Assembly (NCBI RefSeq): GCF_020782875.1
Contig: NZ_JAJGBN010000001.1
Coordinates: 1-64,000 of the forward strand
Length of the DNA stretch: 64,000 bases
Origin: Allomuricauda sp. M10
Lineage (GTDB): Bacteria; Bacteroidota; Bacteroidia; Flavobacteriales; Flavobacteriaceae
Direction: 5' to 3'
The notes under the pieces were generated by a model. The model had not been told where the DNA came from and did not search any database. It saw only the letters and a list, made by a program, of their open reading frames with translations. The position numbers and the translations under genes are program-made. Shown piece after piece: positions 42,267 through 51,997 of the stretch (its first letter is position 1; each line of letters starts with the position of its first letter).

Positions 42267-43244
42267 ATGAAAACTTTTCTTTATGCCCTTGCGACCTTGA
42301 TTGCCATGGAATGTGGAACGTCGCAGAACATGGGCAGTCCAGCTGCTGAACCGGGCACGATCAAAAAAACAACCGAAAATTTTACGGATGCGGAGCGAAT
42401 AGGTGAGATGATGAACTATTTGGCATCGGACGATATGAAAGGGCGTGATGCTGGTACCGAAGGAATAGAATTGGCCGCGACTTACATCGAGAACTATCTA
42501 AAATCTTACAGGGTTAAACCGTATTTCAATTCTTATCGTGATACGTTGTCCAATTTCACAAAACCTGCGTTTAACATTGTAGGGATTGTGGAAGGGAATG
42601 ATCCTGAATTGAAGAAGGAGTTTATTGTCATCGGAGCACATTACGATCATATTGGCATCGTGCCTATGGAAAACGGCGATGCTATTGCAAACGGGGCCAA
42701 TGACAATGCTTCTGGTACTTCAACAGTACTTGAGTTTGCCCGATATTTTGGCACTCACAAAACCAACAAGCGAAGTCTAATCTTTGCCCTTTTCAGTGCT
42801 GAGGAAAAAGGATTGTTGGGATCAAAACATTTGGCCAAGGAATTGAAGGAGCAAGGTTTGAACCTATATGCTATGCTCAATTTTGAAATGACCGGAATCC
42901 CGATGAAGGATAAGGATTATTTGATGTACCTGACAGGTTACGAAATGTCTAACTTGGCCGATATCAGCAATGGCTACGCTAAGGAAAAGTTAGTGGGATT
43001 TTTGCCCACAGCGAAGGAATATAGTTTATTCAAAAGGTCGGATAATTATGCCTTCCATTTAGAGTTGGGTGTGCCATCCCATACGTTTAGCACTTTCGAT
43101 TTTACCAATTTTGACCACTATCACAAAGTTGGGGACGAAGCGGATAAGATGGATTTTGTACATATGGCCAATTTGGTGAACAAAACTATTCCTGTGTTGG
43201 AAGGGATTGCCAATGCACCGACCCAGGAAATCAAAAATAATTAA
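42267..43244 (+). CDS. M28-family zinc metallopeptidase
   Basis: 325 residues with an N-terminal export signal (Cys16 in AMECG could be a poor lipobox). The di-zinc ligands and catalytic residues of the aminopeptidase S/Y family are visible: AHYDHIG (His, Asp), GANDNASG (bridging Asp), SAEEKGLLGS (catalytic Glu pair) and DHYHKVGDEAD (late His). It would remove N-terminal residues from peptides in the periplasm or outside the cell. Stands alone between two intergenic repeats. Confidence 0.88.
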   Translation: MKTFLYALATLIAMECGTSQNMGSPAAEPGTIKKTTENFTDAERIGEMMNYLASDDMKGRDAGTEGIELAATYIENYLKSYRVKPYFNSYRDTLSNFTKPAFNIVGIVEGNDPELKKEFIVIGAHYDHIGIVPMENGDAIANGANDNASGTSTVLEFARYFGTHKTNKRSLIFALFSAEEKGLLGSKHLAKELKEQGLNLYAMLNFEMTGIPMKDKDYLMYLTGYEMSNLADISNGYAKEKLVGFLPTAKEYSLFKRSDNYAFHLELGVPSHTFSTFDFTNFDHYHKVGDEADKMDFVHMANLVNKTIPVLEGIANAPTQEIKNN

Positions 43245-43276
43245 GTGTCCTCTTGAAGGGATGGAAGGTAAGGTTT

Positions 43277-43305
43277 ATGGATTCCCGTTTTCACGGGAAT
43301 GACAA
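43277..43305. repeat. Dispersed intergenic hairpin repeat, copy 2
   Basis: ATTCCCGT/ACGGGAAT (43281-43288 and 43293-43300) hairpin followed by GACAAA. GGATTCCCG...CGGGAATGACA is a short repeat type common in these genomes. It may also act as a transcription stop for the peptidase gene, though a good T-tract is missing. Confidence 0.55.
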
Positions 43306-43317
43306 ATTATAGTGATA

Positions 43318-43995
43318 ATGGCAAATATTGTAATCACAGGAACAAGTAGGGGAATAGGATTGGAGTTGGTAAAACAATTTGCCCAGGAAGGTCATCAAGT
43401 TTTGGCCCTATCCCGCAATGCAAAGCCAGTTGAAAGTTTACAACTTTCCAACGTGCATACTTTTCCATTCGATTTGGGAAATCCTTCCGATTTTCAAAAA
43501 GTAAACGATTTTCTTTCCCAATGGCATGTGGTCGATGTGCTCATCAACAATGCAGGGCGATTGGTGAACAAGCCGTTTCAGGATATTTCAGCAGAAGAAT
43601 TTGAGAGCGTTTACAAGGTAAACGTGTTCGGTGTGGCAGAAATGACCAAGACCGTACTTCCCTTAATGGGTAAAAACGGACACGTGGTCACCATCAGTTC
43701 CATGGGAGGGGTGCAAGGGAGTGTCAAATTTTCTGGCCTTTCTGCGTATAGTTCCAGTAAAGGGGCTGTGATTACATTGACAGAACTTTGGGCGGAGGAA
43801 TTCAAGGAAACAGGCCCCAGTTTTAATGTTCTGGCCTTAGGTGCTGTACAGACCGAAATGTTGGAAGAAGCTTTTCCAGGTTACCAAGCCCCTGTGACCG
43901 CTGCCGAAATGGCTGCTTATATCAAGGATTTTGCCTTGACCGGACATAAACTCTATAATGGTAAGTTATTGCAGGTCAGTAACAGTACGCCTTAG
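43318..43995 (+). CDS. Short-chain dehydrogenase/reductase
   Basis: 225 residues from ATG 43318 (MANIVITG). Classical SDR: TGTSRGIG nucleotide loop (about 7-14), NNAGRL, catalytic Ser in TISSMGG and Y-x-x-x-K in SAYSSSKGA. Substrate unknown. The next gene probably starts 46 nt after it; the two appear to be one unit. Confidence 0.88.
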   Translation: MANIVITGTSRGIGLELVKQFAQEGHQVLALSRNAKPVESLQLSNVHTFPFDLGNPSDFQKVNDFLSQWHVVDVLINNAGRLVNKPFQDISAEEFESVYKVNVFGVAEMTKTVLPLMGKNGHVVTISSMGGVQGSVKFSGLSAYSSSKGAVITLTELWAEEFKETGPSFNVLALGAVQTEMLEEAFPGYQAPVTAAEMAAYIKDFALTGHKLYNGKLLQVSNSTP

Positions 43996-44041
43996 ATCAG
44001 TTGATTGCAAAGTTGTCCACGAATCAATTACCTTTGTTTCA

Positions 44042-44641
44042 GTGAGCACCACCCTTCAAAAATATTTACCGGAACGCGCAGTGGAACCCTGTTTTGAACT
44101 CATCAAGACACATGGGGTACACCTGAAGATCGTGAATCATAGGGTAACTCGTCATGGAGACTATCGCCGAATGCCCGGTGGCATGCACATGATCACGGTC
44201 AACGCATCCTTGAACAAATACCGATTTTTGATCACATTGGTTCACGAGATTGCCCATTTGGTGGCCTTTGAAAGGCATGGTCGCTTAATAAAGCCCCATG
44301 GAGAAGAGTGGAAACGTACCTTTCAACATTTAATGGTACCTTTTATCAGACCAGAAGTGTTTCCGAACCAATTATTACCTATCATTGCGTCCCATTTCAA
44401 GAATCCGAAAGCCAGCAGCAGTACAGATGCACGCCTGTCCATCGCACTAAAGGCTTTTGATGTTGAGGAACGGTTGAATAGCTATGTATACGAGTTGCCC
44501 TATGGGAGTGTTTTTAGATTGTATAACGGAAAGCTCTTCAGAAAGGGAGACAAAAAGGTAAAACGTTACGAATGCGTGGAATTGGCCACTGGCAGAATGT
44601 ACCTGTTCCAGCCAAATGCCGAAGTGGAATTAGTAAATTGA
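44042..44641 (+). CDS. SprT-like zinc metalloprotease domain protein
   Basis: 199 residues from GTG 44042 (VSTTLQKYLPERAV); the frame is open from 43958, but that overlaps the SDR gene. The HEIAH zinc motif lies near residue 70 with the third His in KPHGEEW, as in SprT/Spartan-type proteases. In bacteria SprT-like proteins are thought to handle DNA-protein crosslinks or stress; here function is inferred from the fold only. Followed after 18 nt by the guanylyltransferase gene. Confidence 0.8.
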   Translation: MSTTLQKYLPERAVEPCFELIKTHGVHLKIVNHRVTRHGDYRRMPGGMHMITVNASLNKYRFLITLVHEIAHLVAFERHGRLIKPHGEEWKRTFQHLMVPFIRPEVFPNQLLPIIASHFKNPKASSSTDARLSIALKAFDVEERLNSYVYELPYGSVFRLYNGKLFRKGDKKVKRYECVELATGRMYLFQPNAEVELVN

Positions 44642-44659
44642 TTTGTAAATAGATTAACA

Positions 44660-45739
44660 ATGAACAAGAATTATTACGCAGTTTTGATGGCTGGAGGGGT
44701 TGGTTCCCGATTTTGGCCGGTGAGCACTACCGCAAACCCAAAACAGTTTCATGATATGTTGGGAACGGGAAAAACCTTGATTCAAAAGACATTCGATCGT
44801 TTGAACAAGTTCATTCCCACTGAAAATATTTTAATCCTTACCAACGAGCGTTATAATGATTTGGTTCTGGAGCAACTACCAATGGTAAAACCGGAACAGG
44901 TGGTATCTGAACCTGCCATGCGTAACACGGCACCTTGTATTTTGTATGCTTCGTTGAAAATTCAAAAGATGAATCCCAACGCGGTAATGATCGTAGCACC
45001 AAGTGATCATTGGATTGAAGATGAGGCTGCCTTTGAAAGGGACGTAACCGCATGTTTCGATAAATGCGAAAAGGAAAATGTGCTTTGCACCTTAGGGATC
45101 CAGCCCACGTATCCCAATACAGGTTTCGGTTATATCGAATTTGAAAAAGGAAGTGGCGAAAAACTGAAAAAGGTGTCACAGTTTAGGGAGAAACCGGATT
45201 ATGAAACCGCCAAGGAATTTTTGGCACAAGGCAACTTTCTGTGGAACGCCGGAATTTTCATGTGGAGTGTAGAAACCATTGTGGAAGCATTTAAATCGTA
45301 CCAACCCGGTCAATATGAGCTTTTCGGTGCAGGGATTTCATGCTACAACACTATGGAAGAAACTGCATTTATCAAGGAAAACTATGCCAAGGCCGATAAC
45401 ATTTCCATAGATTATGCTATCTTGGAACAATCCAGATCCATTTACACACTGCCTGCTACCTTTGATTGGAACGACCTAGGTACTTGGGGAGCCCTGTATG
45501 AAAAATTGGATAAGGATGCTTCTGAAAATGCCGTAGTGAACGCCCAAGTGGTACTTGAAAATGCCAAGGGCAATATGATCAGGTCCCCAAAAGGTAAAAT
45601 TGTTGTGGTCGATGGACTTGAGGATTATATAATTGTGGATAAGGAAGATGTGTTGTTGATCTATCCAAAATCCAAACAACAGGATATCAAAAAAGTACTT
45701 GGAGAAGTAAAAGATAAATTTGGGGAACAATTTGCATAA
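44660..45739 (+). CDS. manC: Mannose-1-phosphate guanylyltransferase
   Basis: 359 residues, the guanylyltransferase domain alone (no C-terminal isomerase domain as in bifunctional ManC). Nucleotidyltransferase signature MAGGVGSRFWPVST (about 10-23) with PKQFHDMLG, then the active-site FREKP and the WNAGIFMW motif. It makes GDP-mannose from mannose-1-phosphate and GTP for surface glycans. Nearby genes of that path are not in the window. Confidence 0.9.
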   Translation: MNKNYYAVLMAGGVGSRFWPVSTTANPKQFHDMLGTGKTLIQKTFDRLNKFIPTENILILTNERYNDLVLEQLPMVKPEQVVSEPAMRNTAPCILYASLKIQKMNPNAVMIVAPSDHWIEDEAAFERDVTACFDKCEKENVLCTLGIQPTYPNTGFGYIEFEKGSGEKLKKVSQFREKPDYETAKEFLAQGNFLWNAGIFMWSVETIVEAFKSYQPGQYELFGAGISCYNTMEETAFIKENYAKADNISIDYAILEQSRSIYTLPATFDWNDLGTWGALYEKLDKDASENAVVNAQVVLENAKGNMIRSPKGKIVVVDGLEDYIIVDKEDVLLIYPKSKQQDIKKVLGEVKDKFGEQFA

Positions 45740-45742
45740 TAT

Positions 45743-47197
45743 ATGAGCAAGGAACAATTAAAAGGGGTTACACGTCCAGACCAAGATAGTGGTGACGAAG
45801 TAAGAAAGGATTTTAAGGGACTTTTGGGCAGTATCAGAAAGTTTCTTTCCGATTTGTTGGAAATTCGTTCCAATACCGATGTCGTTACAACTACAGAATC
45901 CATCATTGCTGACATTCCGTTCAAAGGTCACACCTCGTGGATTCTTATTTGTTCCATTTTTATTGCTTCCATCGGGCTTAATGCAAACTCAACCGCTGTG
46001 GTCATCGGAGCCATGTTAATTTCCCCATTGATGGGTCCAATTTTGGGTATGGGACTTTCCTTGGCCATTAACGACATCGATACGTTGCGGAGATCGCTCA
46101 AAAATTTCGCCGTAATGGTGGTGTTGAGTGTGATCACCGCCTTTTTGTTCTTTTATCTTTTTCCCTTGAGAGATGAATCTTCGGAGTTGTTGGCGCGGAC
46201 CAAACCCGATATCCGTGATGTGCTTATTGCTTTTTTTGGGGGCTTGGCATTGGTAATCGCCAGGGCTAAAAAAGGAACGATTGCAAGTGTGATCTTTGGT
46301 GTGGCCATTGCTACCGCTTTGATGCCGCCACTCTGTACCGTAGGTTTTGGGTTGGCGATCGGTAAGCCTTCCTATGCGGCCGGTGCCCTTTATCTGTTCA
46401 TTATCAATACTATATTCATCGGACTGGCCACGTTCTTGGTTATCAAGTTTTTACGATTTCCGATGGTGCGTTATGCCAATTCGCACAGAAGAAGGTTGAT
46501 TTCCCGATTGGCTTCCATTACAGGGATTTTGGTAATGATCCCAGCTGGATTTACCTTCTACCAGGTTTTTCAAGAATCACTGTTTAAGAAGCAGGCCCAG
46601 GAATTTCTAGGCGATACCATCGAAATGTACCAATTTCAGGGAGCAGGAAGATATGTGGACAACTTGACCAAAATTGAATACAATGATGGTAACACCCCAT
46701 TGATCGAGTTGGTCTGTATGGGCGATGAATTGATTCCTGAAAATGTGGTGAATACGTGGCGTACCCAAAAAAATCAATTTTCCCGATTGAAAGATGCCGA
46801 CCTCCATATCATTCAAGGAGGCAAAGACGATTCCGAGGAAAAGTTCAATTATGTAAGCGAGTTGTACGAAAAGAACAAGGCCGAATTATTGAACAAGGAT
46901 GAGCAAATCAAATTGCTTGAAGCCGAGTTATCCAACCTGTCAAAAAATGCAGAAAAACAGATTCCTTTCAAGGCCATAAGTGATGAGGCCAAGGCTAATT
47001 ACGAAAACCTTTCCCAAATGGGATTCTCGTATCAGATCAGCACCGACTTTAAAAAATTGGATACCGTACCTGTGTTCAGCATCAAATGGAAGGATGGGAT
47101 CCGTTCGTCCCAAAAGGATGCCGATGCCCAAAAAATGTTGACCTGGTTAAAACTGCGCCTTCAAGATTCTACCCTAGTGGTCAAGGAAGTGGAATAA
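45743..47197 (+). CDS. DUF389 (TIGR00341-type) membrane protein
   Basis: 484 residues: an N-terminal region (1-55) and about six to eight transmembrane segments (SWILICSIFIASIGLN through the AALYLFIINTIF stretch), with the family's GAMLISPLMGPILGMG hallmark, then a soluble C-terminus with a coiled-coil-like stretch (about 370-400). Function of the family is unknown. It lies 3 nt after the guanylyltransferase gene, probably co-transcribed. Confidence 0.85.
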   Translation: MSKEQLKGVTRPDQDSGDEVRKDFKGLLGSIRKFLSDLLEIRSNTDVVTTTESIIADIPFKGHTSWILICSIFIASIGLNANSTAVVIGAMLISPLMGPILGMGLSLAINDIDTLRRSLKNFAVMVVLSVITAFLFFYLFPLRDESSELLARTKPDIRDVLIAFFGGLALVIARAKKGTIASVIFGVAIATALMPPLCTVGFGLAIGKPSYAAGALYLFIINTIFIGLATFLVIKFLRFPMVRYANSHRRRLISRLASITGILVMIPAGFTFYQVFQESLFKKQAQEFLGDTIEMYQFQGAGRYVDNLTKIEYNDGNTPLIELVCMGDELIPENVVNTWRTQKNQFSRLKDADLHIIQGGKDDSEEKFNYVSELYEKNKAELLNKDEQIKLLEAELSNLSKNAEKQIPFKAISDEAKANYENLSQMGFSYQISTDFKKLDTVPVFSIKWKDGIRSSQKDADAQKMLTWLKLRLQDSTLVVKEVE

Positions 47198-47253
47198 TTT
47201 ACAGATATCTAAAATCTTTAGTCTTACGTCTAAAGTCTAATACAAAAGGTTGA

Positions 47254-48021
47254 TCAGTTGCGCTCCTCAATGTACATTTGGCGTACTTTTTTGAATAGTT
47301 CCGAGGAGTAAACAAAATCCGTTACGGCCTGATTGTCCGTTTTAAAGATTTCTTTGTTCGTGCCTTCCCATTCCTTGTAACCATTTTTCAAGAAAATGAT
47401 CTTTTCCCCAATTTCCATCACCGAGTTCATATCGTGAGTGTTGATCACTGTGGTGATATTGTATTCTTGGGTGATTTCATGAATCAAGTTATCAATCAAA
47501 ATAGCAGTCTTGGGATCAAGTCCGGAGTTGGGTTCATCACAGAAAAGATATTTGGGATTCATCACAATGGCCCGAGCAATAGCGACACGCTTTTGCATTC
47601 CCCCGGAAATTTCCGCTGGGAATTTTTTATGTGCATCGATCAGGTTCACGCGCTTCAAAACAAAATTCACACGATCCTGCATTTCCGATCTAGACTGGTT
47701 GGTGAACATATCCAAAGGAAACATCACATTACCTTCCACGGTCATGGAATCGAACAGGGCACTGCCCTGGAATACCATTCCCATTTCCTGTCTTAAATTT
47801 CGGCGTTCCGCAATGGAAAGTTCCGAATAGTATTGGCCATCATAACAGATCTGGCCTTCATCGGGTTCGAACAATCCCAACAAACATTTTAAAAAAACCG
47901 TTTTGCCAGAACCACTTTGCCCAATGATCAAATTGGTCTTCCCTTTATCAAAAACAGTGGAAACACCTTTTAGTACATGATGTTCCCCAAACGATTTGTG
48001 TACATTTTCTACCTCTATCAT
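47254..48021 (-). CDS. ABC transporter ATP-binding protein, MlaF-like
   Basis: 255 residues with Walker A GQSGSGKT (about 34-41), signature SGGMQKRVAIARA, Walker B YLFCDEPNSGLDP and the switch NTHDMNS. This is the MlaF type of ATPase, which powers phospholipid movement between membranes with MlaE-like permeases and MCE-domain proteins. Its start overlaps the permease gene stop by 1 nt. An MCE-domain partner is not in the window. Confidence 0.9.
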   Translation of the reverse strand: MIEVENVHKSFGEHHVLKGVSTVFDKGKTNLIIGQSGSGKTVFLKCLLGLFEPDEGQICYDGQYYSELSIAERRNLRQEMGMVFQGSALFDSMTVEGNVMFPLDMFTNQSRSEMQDRVNFVLKRVNLIDAHKKFPAEISGGMQKRVAIARAIVMNPKYLFCDEPNSGLDPKTAILIDNLIHEITQEYNITTVINTHDMNSVMEIGEKIIFLKNGYKEWEGTNKEIFKTDNQAVTDFVYSSELFKKVRQMYIEERN

Positions 48022-48758
48022 CAGCCCAAAAGCATTTGTGTTAATACATAGTTACAGATGATGATGACCACACTGGTCCATACAAAAGATGTTGTACTGG
48101 CCTTGCCCACTTCCAATGCCCCACCTTTCATGTAATACCCATAGAAAGAAGGCACAGTGGCAATGATAAAAGCAAACACGATGGATTTGATAAAGGCGTA
48201 GGTGATGTGAAAAGCGTCAAAATCCATTTGAAGCCCTTTTATGAATTCACCACTTGGGGCATAACCACCAAAAACGGCAGCCACCCATCCTCCCAAGACA
48301 CCAACGAACATGGAAACCGCTACGGCAAAAGGATAGATCATAGTGGCAATGATCTTGGGGAAAACCAAATAGTTAAGGGAGTTCACGCCCATTACTTCCA
48401 AGGCATCAATCTGTTCCGTAACCCTCATGGTACCGATACTGGAGGTAATATAAGATCCCACTTTACCCGCCATGATGATGGAGGTAAAGGTCGGGGCAAA
48501 TTCCAAAATTACGGATTGCCGTGTGGCGAAACCGATCAGGCTTTTAGGTAAAAAAGGATTGTTCAGGTTCAATGCCGTTTGGATCGTTACTACGCCCCCG
48601 ATAAAGAAGGAGATGAATATGATGATACCCATGGACCCGAAGATCAGATCATCTATTTCCTTTAAGATCAACGATCTCATGATGGGCCACTTGGTTGGCT
48701 TTTTGAATACTTCCCAAATCATGATGAAGTATTTTCCAATCGCTTCAAGGTATTTCAT
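48021..48758 (-). CDS. ABC transporter permease, MlaE-like
   Basis: 245 residues, five to six transmembrane helices, with the MlaE signature stretch MAGKVGSYITSSIGTMRVTE (about 120-139) that couples to the ATPase. First gene of the two-gene phospholipid-transport unit. The role (lipid asymmetry of the outer membrane) is inferred from the family. Confidence 0.9.
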   Translation of the reverse strand: MKYLEAIGKYFIMIWEVFKKPTKWPIMRSLILKEIDDLIFGSMGIIIFISFFIGGVVTIQTALNLNNPFLPKSLIGFATRQSVILEFAPTFTSIIMAGKVGSYITSSIGTMRVTEQIDALEVMGVNSLNYLVFPKIIATMIYPFAVAVSMFVGVLGGWVAAVFGGYAPSGEFIKGLQMDFDAFHITYAFIKSIVFAFIIATVPSFYGYYMKGGALEVGKASTTSFVWTSVVIIICNYVLTQMLLG

Positions 48759-48845
48759 TCGTTTACTTTGGACTTGAGGTCATAAAAATAAGAATAATGT
48801 AGAGCATTTAACCTTCATTTAAACTTTTTAAACAGGATAAATGAA

Positions 48846-48853
48846 TAGCTTTG
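48846..48853 (+). promoter_or_regulatory. -7 promoter box of pafA
   Basis: TAGCTTTG with a predicted start near 48858, 20 nt before the pafA ATG. The nearby TTTAA repeats at about 48807-48835 do not match the local regulon operator spacing. Confidence 0.5.
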
Positions 48854-48877
48854 TGGTCGTTCGAATAATTTCTTTCC

Positions 48878-50554
48878 ATGAAAAAGACCAACCTTCTTTT
48901 ATCCTTTTTATTGGTGTGCATGATCAGCTTGTCCTTTGGACAGCGAAAAAAAAATAGTAAGGAAGAGGTTCCAAGAGAGCTTTTGGCCCAATCCCCAAAA
49001 CTGGTGGTCGGCATTGTTGTGGACCAAATGCGATATGATTATCTCACCCGATTTTGGGACCAATATGGAGAAGGTGGTTTTAAAAGAATGGTGAACGAGG
49101 GATTTAATGGTAAAAATCATCATTTTAATTACGCCCCTACGAGCACTGGTCCCGGTCATGCTTCGGTTTATACAGGTACCTTTCCCGCCATGCATGGTAT
49201 AATCGGGAATGATTGGTATGACAAGGAATCGGGAAAAATGGTGTATTGTGCCGGGGATGATAGCTATGAGTCTGTTGGTACCACATCAGATGCCGGACAG
49301 ATGTCGCCCCATAGAATGTTGACGACTACAATCACAGATCAGTTGCGCTTGCACACCCAACAAAGGGGAAAGGTCATCGGGATAGCACTAAAGGATCGCG
49401 GTGCCATTTTGCCCGCAGGGCATTCCGCGAATGGTGCCTTTTGGTATGAAGGTGGTGAAACCGGAAACTGGATTACGAGTTCCTATTATATGAATTCCCT
49501 TCCGCAATGGGTGATTAATTACAACAACTCCGATGCGGTTGAAGTCTATAAAAAATCATGGACAACTTTAAGACCCATAACTTCCTATGCTGAAAGTGGC
49601 ACGGATGCCAATAACTACGAAGGGATGTTCAAAGGGGAGATCACCTCGGCCTTTCCACATGATCTTCCTGCATTGTGGGATGCCAATGGGCAATTTGGTT
49701 TGCTTCGGAGTACGCCATACGGAAATAGTATCACTGCGGACTTTGCCATTGCGGCCTTGGAAGGTGAGCAATTGGGAACGGACGCCATAACCGATTTTTT
49801 GGCCGTTAGTTTTTCCAGTACCGATTATGTTGGCCATTTTTTTGGGGTGAATTCCAAAGAAATTGAAGATACTTATATCCGATTGGATTTGGATTTGGCA
49901 CGATTGTTTGCAGCCTTGGATGCCAAGGTAGGAGCAGGGGAGTATACGGTTTTCTTAACTGCAGATCACGCTGCCATAAATGTTCCGGCTTACTTGACCG
50001 ACCAAAAATTACCTGGGGGTTATCTGGATATGAAAGGGATCAAAGAACAATTTGATGAGTTTTTGAAATACAAATATGGCACTACCGATGTAGTGAAAAA
50101 CCAATCCAATTATCAATTGTTTTTGGACCATAAGATTTTGAACAATCTAGATATTGATTTGGATGATGCCCAAGAAGACATTGCAAAGGAATTGTTGCAC
50201 TACGAAGGTATTGGTCAGGTGTACACAGGTCATCAAATGTGGGAGAATGATTATACCGAAGGTATCCCTTATATTCTGCAGAATGGGTATAATCAAAAAC
50301 GTTCCGGTGATGTGTTGATCGTGCCAAGTCCAGGTTATGCTTCTTATGGAAGAACCGGATCTACACACGGGACCCCCCAAATTTATGACACCCACGTGCC
50401 ACTTTTGCTTTTTGGCAAAGGAATCAAGCATGGTAGTACTGTGAACAGGACGGAAATTCCGGATATCGCCCCGACTATCGCCTCACTTCTGGGTATTGCT
50501 TTCCCGAGTGGGACAACCGGCAAACCCATTTCAGAGGTTTTGGAGTTTGACTAA
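48878..50554 (+). CDS. pafA: Alkaline phosphatase PafA
   Basis: 558 residues with signal peptide (1-21). All features of the flavobacterial PafA phosphate monoesterase are seen: metal Asp49 (VVDQMRYD), nucleophile Thr90 before GPGHAS, Asn111 in GIIGND, the K172-D-R174 phosphate clamp, DYVGHFFG and TADHAAI (metal Asp/His) and GSTHGT. It cleaves phosphate esters outside the cytoplasm. It is one of the calcium- and phosphate-independent PafA enzymes important in marine Bacteroidota; regulation by phosphate is not visible here. Confidence 0.92.
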   Translation: MKKTNLLLSFLLVCMISLSFGQRKKNSKEEVPRELLAQSPKLVVGIVVDQMRYDYLTRFWDQYGEGGFKRMVNEGFNGKNHHFNYAPTSTGPGHASVYTGTFPAMHGIIGNDWYDKESGKMVYCAGDDSYESVGTTSDAGQMSPHRMLTTTITDQLRLHTQQRGKVIGIALKDRGAILPAGHSANGAFWYEGGETGNWITSSYYMNSLPQWVINYNNSDAVEVYKKSWTTLRPITSYAESGTDANNYEGMFKGEITSAFPHDLPALWDANGQFGLLRSTPYGNSITADFAIAALEGEQLGTDAITDFLAVSFSSTDYVGHFFGVNSKEIEDTYIRLDLDLARLFAALDAKVGAGEYTVFLTADHAAINVPAYLTDQKLPGGYLDMKGIKEQFDEFLKYKYGTTDVVKNQSNYQLFLDHKILNNLDIDLDDAQEDIAKELLHYEGIGQVYTGHQMWENDYTEGIPYILQNGYNQKRSGDVLIVPSPGYASYGRTGSTHGTPQIYDTHVPLLLFGKGIKHGSTVNRTEIPDIAPTIASLLGIAFPSGTTGKPISEVLEFD

Positions 50555-50591
50555 GTACTCGGTTATTCCATTTTAAAGGGAAAGAGGGATT

Positions 50592-50915
50592 TTATACGAT
50601 AATGTTGAATACTGCTTTAACCTTATCAATGTTCCTTGTCCTTCTCCTACGTTTAAAAATGCCGCTCAATAAATCAGGCTTACTCCGAATCTCGACCAAG
50701 CTATAAGTAGGGTGGATTTCTGATATTTGGATAAGGATGATTTCACCACATGGCCCGAAATTGGACTTTACCTTATAACGAAGTAAAAGTTCCGGACCAC
50801 CATGTAGTAATCGATTCCAGCCCTTATGGGTCAAGCCGGTTTTTAATCGGTCCAAGATTTCTTCCGATCCAAGTTCAATCTCGAATTTTGATGCCTCCTG
50901 AATTGTTGGTTTCAT
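50592..50915 (-). CDS. Hypothetical protein
   Basis: 107 residues, no signal peptide or membrane segment, moderately charged, ending in an Arg-rich stretch and then FNIIV. No family recognised. It is convergent with pafA (37 nt) and 168 nt downstream of the glycosyltransferase gene. Its amino-acid make-up looks coding, but the lack of any recognised domain and its isolation keep confidence moderate. Confidence 0.5.
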   Translation of the reverse strand: MKPTIQEASKFEIELGSEEILDRLKTGLTHKGWNRLLHGGPELLLRYKVKSNFGPCGEIILIQISEIHPTYSLVEIRSKPDLLSGIFKRRRRTRNIDKVKAVFNIIV

Positions 50916-51083
50916 GATGAGGTTGTTTTTCTACCATTATCTATGAATTTTTGTAGGAAAATCTGGCAACGTATTAAAATACAGATTGTTTGCTCGATTT
51001 GGGATTGTAATTGATGAAAGCTTATTTCGAGTTGATGAATGCCATTTTTGAATTGATGAATATTGAATCCCGATAGTTTGAAA

Positions 51084-51926
51084 CTATAATTTGGACAATA
51101 CTCCTTTCCATCTGTACGTACGGATAAACCTACCCTCTGTTCTGGACACGTAAAAAGGTTTCTGTTGCAGGAAAGCGATGAGAAACCCAAAGATCATTTG
51201 AATATATAATCTTGGGCTTTTGGCCTGCCAAGCCATTTTTAAGGAAGCAATTTTGGCAAGAACGATTCCGTAGCGCATTTTGTACAATGCTTCACCTTTT
51301 TCCAAAAAGTTTTGGGAACTGTATCCGTGCCCGGTTGGCCGGAGGTGCTTTACATGCAGTTTTGGAATAGTCTCTGTTTCAAAATCATAGTATTTGGCCA
51401 ATAACGTATCTACGGTATCCCAACCTGGGCCCGGCCTCAATCCACCAATTTTATTGAAACAGGCTTTATGATATAATTTTATAGGTCCTCGGATATGGTT
51501 TTTGTCCGCAATGTTTTCGTAGACCCATTCATTTCCTTTTTTGATGAAAAGCAATCCAGAGCACATCCCCAATTTCCAGTTGGACTGAAAATGATTGACC
51601 ATAATTTCGAAATAGTCAGGAGGTAAAATAATGTCGGCATCGAATTTTCCAATAAGATCAAAATCAGAAGTTTGTGCCAATCCAAAATTAAAGGTGTCCA
51701 CTACTTTTTTACCCGGAATATGTTCATCAACAGATTTCCGTTGAAATACTTTGATCCAAGCGTGGTTTTGGGCAAAACTCTGAGCAATTTCTAAAGTGGC
51801 ATCCGAAGAATTGTCATCCACTATAATGACCTCGTTGGGCAAATAGGTCTGACCTACAAAGGAATTTAAGCAATCCTTTAAATAGGCTGCTTCATTATGG
51901 GCCGGGATAACAATGCTGATCAACAT
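51084..51926 (-). CDS. Family 2 glycosyltransferase
   Basis: 280 residues with the GT2 (GT-A) fold: N-terminal ISIVIPAHNEAAYLKDC, VDDNSSDATLEIA, and the metal-binding D-x-D in GKFDADI (about 94-100). Transfers a nucleotide-sugar-derived sugar; acceptor unknown. It lies downstream of a methyltransferase and a KAS III-like gene on the same strand, 155 nt after the former, with repeat copy 3 between them. Confidence 0.87.
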   Translation of the reverse strand: MLISIVIPAHNEAAYLKDCLNSFVGQTYLPNEVIIVDDNSSDATLEIAQSFAQNHAWIKVFQRKSVDEHIPGKKVVDTFNFGLAQTSDFDLIGKFDADIILPPDYFEIMVNHFQSNWKLGMCSGLLFIKKGNEWVYENIADKNHIRGPIKLYHKACFNKIGGLRPGPGWDTVDTLLAKYYDFETETIPKLHVKHLRPTGHGYSSQNFLEKGEALYKMRYGIVLAKIASLKMAWQAKSPRLYIQMIFGFLIAFLQQKPFYVSRTEGRFIRTYRWKGVLSKL

Positions 51927-51997
51927 GGGTTAAAATTCCAAAAAACAATTTACAATTCCCAATAGGTTTTACTCGCTGATTGGAATTTTATGGGTTT

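Noticed and set aside
47198..47253. CTTTAG/CTAAAG fold between DUF389 and the ABC genes
   Set aside because: Weak AT-rich stem without T-tract; low-complexity TCTAAAGTC-type sequence and not a clear terminator.
50912..51190. 92-codon minus-strand frame
   Set aside because: Out-of-frame overlap with the 3' end of the glycosyltransferase gene; composition not coding-like.
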